Shown: positions 63,770 to 64,000 of the stretch, piece by piece | How the letters are laid out: each line of letters begins with the position of its first letter | Numbering within the stretch: position 1 is the stretch's first letter | NCBI GenBank assembly: GCA_030272155.1 | Contig: CP126205.1 | Coordinates: 3,708,501 to 3,772,500, forward strand | Length of the DNA: 64,000 nt | Direction of reading: 5' to 3' | Source of the DNA: Tetradesmus obliquus | Lineage: Eukaryota; Chlorophyta; Chlorophyceae; Sphaeropleales; Scenedesmaceae | Position numbers and translations under genes: made by a program | The notes under the pieces: generated by a model | What the model saw: the letters and a program-made list of their open reading frames with translations, nothing else | Database searches by the model: none | Told to the model about the DNA's origin: nothing

Positions 63770-64000
63770 TGCTTCTGTTGGCAAGTTGTGGGGCTGGCTG
63801 CAGCTGCCCATGCTGCCTCCTCTTCCCCACAGCCGCAAGCAATGCTGGCAGCTCCTGCGCCACTCGTGCAAGCTGCAGGTGATTCTGCTGCATGTTCTAG
63901 ACTAGCGCTGCTTACTGATGCAGCTGTTTCTGCTGCTGTTGCTGCTGCTGGCTGTGTTTCTGGGCTGTCCTGCAAGCCGGCACCTCCGCTGCAGCTGCTG
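56049..64000 (-). CDS. Voltage-gated K+ channel with cyclic-nucleotide-binding domain (5' end outside window)
   Basis: Six-helix channel of the CNG/EAG/plant-shaker superfamily. Exons from the right edge (approximate): Gln/Ala-rich N-terminus 63638-64000; linker 63210-63327; S1 62877-63002; S2 62626-62721 (LDLTINLIFMCDIWMNFHTA); S3 about 62157-62310 (YLKGWFWFDLLSS); S4-S5 about 61465-61725 with voltage-sensor arginines (RVARIVRMIKLLRLLRIARL); pore about 61253-61307 with filter TIAAVGYGE; S6 about 61015-61072 and 60736-60795; C-linker about 60260-60600; cNBD 59480-59597, 59160-59232, 58100-58172 (GEYFGELSCLLGEARN), 57805-57900. A Ser/Ala-rich insert of about 165 residues (58373-58868) splits the cNBD between strands. 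A long Gln/Ser-rich tail (56477-57525) ends in exon 56049-56200. K+ selectivity is inferred from GYG. Seven acceptor copies precede the first cNBD exon. Confidence 0.85.
56300..56470 (-). repeat. Downstream copies of channel exon end (LFSGTPGR plus donor)
   Basis: The end of exon 56477-57525 (SGTPG before GTGAGG) recurs near 56440-56462 and 56300-56330 with donors. The last exon (YLFPYGLDRNG) joins in phase from the first. Confidence 0.65.
57680..57730 (-). repeat. Downstream copy of cNBD exon end (QQW.EL.EEFEAMG)
   Basis: It repeats the 3' part of exon 57805-57900 with substitutions. Confidence 0.7.
58170..58206 (+). repeat. (CAG)n microsatellite, sense (CTG)n before cNBD exon
   Basis: About 12 units directly upstream (sense) of exon 58100-58172. 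Confidence 0.9.
59581..60220 (-). repeat. Seven copies of acceptor plus first cNBD exon 5' part
   Basis: Anchors near 59581 (functional), 59690, 59788, 59900, 60002, 60102 and a diverged one near 60178. Each copy has a sense (CTG)n tract, CCAG acceptor and about 18 codons (VVLHLYAEALEKVPFFRG). Only the copy nearest the rest of the exon continues to PQFITSVVTFLKLEYYAP. The others lack a donor and run into a stop or the next tract. Confidence 0.92.
61314..61360 (+). repeat. (CAG)n microsatellite before pore exon
   Basis: About 15 units; sense (CTG)n immediately upstream of the predicted pore exon acceptor. Confidence 0.9.
63734..63770 (+). repeat. (CTG)n microsatellite coding for poly-Gln in the channel N-terminus
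   Basis: On the sense strand it is (CAG)n, translated as Gln within the N-terminal exon. Confidence 0.85.

Overview
This is a nuclear window from a green alga, most likely a chlorophycean. The class is inferred from a nuclear gene for plastid ribosomal protein bL27 with a transit peptide, many short exons bounded by GTGAG and (C)AG, TGTAA motifs downstream of stop codons, and extreme CTG/CAG microsatellite density. A Sphaeropleales/Scenedesmaceae relative fits the style, but I cannot prove it from sequence alone. No bacterial, viral or transposase-bearing element was recognised.

Layout: 318-2807 (-) plastid-type membrane/coiled-coil protein; 3681-6022 (-) broken leucine-rich-repeat-like gene; 7523-10036 (-) its better preserved paralogue with one nonsense codon; about 11903-30196 (-) one very long gene starting with a BAR-type membrane-curvature domain followed by a low-complexity tail; 31811-34894 (-) family-8 glycosyltransferase; 35269-41161 (+) protein with two GT-A glycosyltransferase domains, head-to-head with the former; 43215-48345 (-) ZIP metal transporter; 49022-50904 (+) plastid bL27; 51646-55209 (+) secreted lipocalin-cyclophilin fusion; 56049 to beyond 64000 (-) voltage-gated, cyclic-nucleotide-binding-domain K+ channel.

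The outstanding property is structural. In every multi-exon gene here, pieces of exons are tandemly repeated in the adjacent introns, with a strict polarity. Extra copies lying upstream of a functional exon carry its acceptor and 5' part. Extra copies lying downstream carry its 3' part and donor (or stop). Thus exon-intron junctions are the duplicated units. Most copies have decayed through stops, frameshifts or lost splice sites, but some remain in-frame cassettes: 78-nt His-rich cassettes of the ZIP loop and 81-nt cassettes of the BAR domain. Many acceptors are preceded on the sense strand by long (CTG)n tracts, which may be both splice context and recombination substrate.

Exon models were built by hand and checked for reading phase for bL27, the lipocalin-cyclophilin, the two-domain glycosyltransferase and the ZIP transporter, and for the first nine exons of the BAR gene. 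The 3' half of the BAR gene, the first gene and the channel have approximate exon limits.
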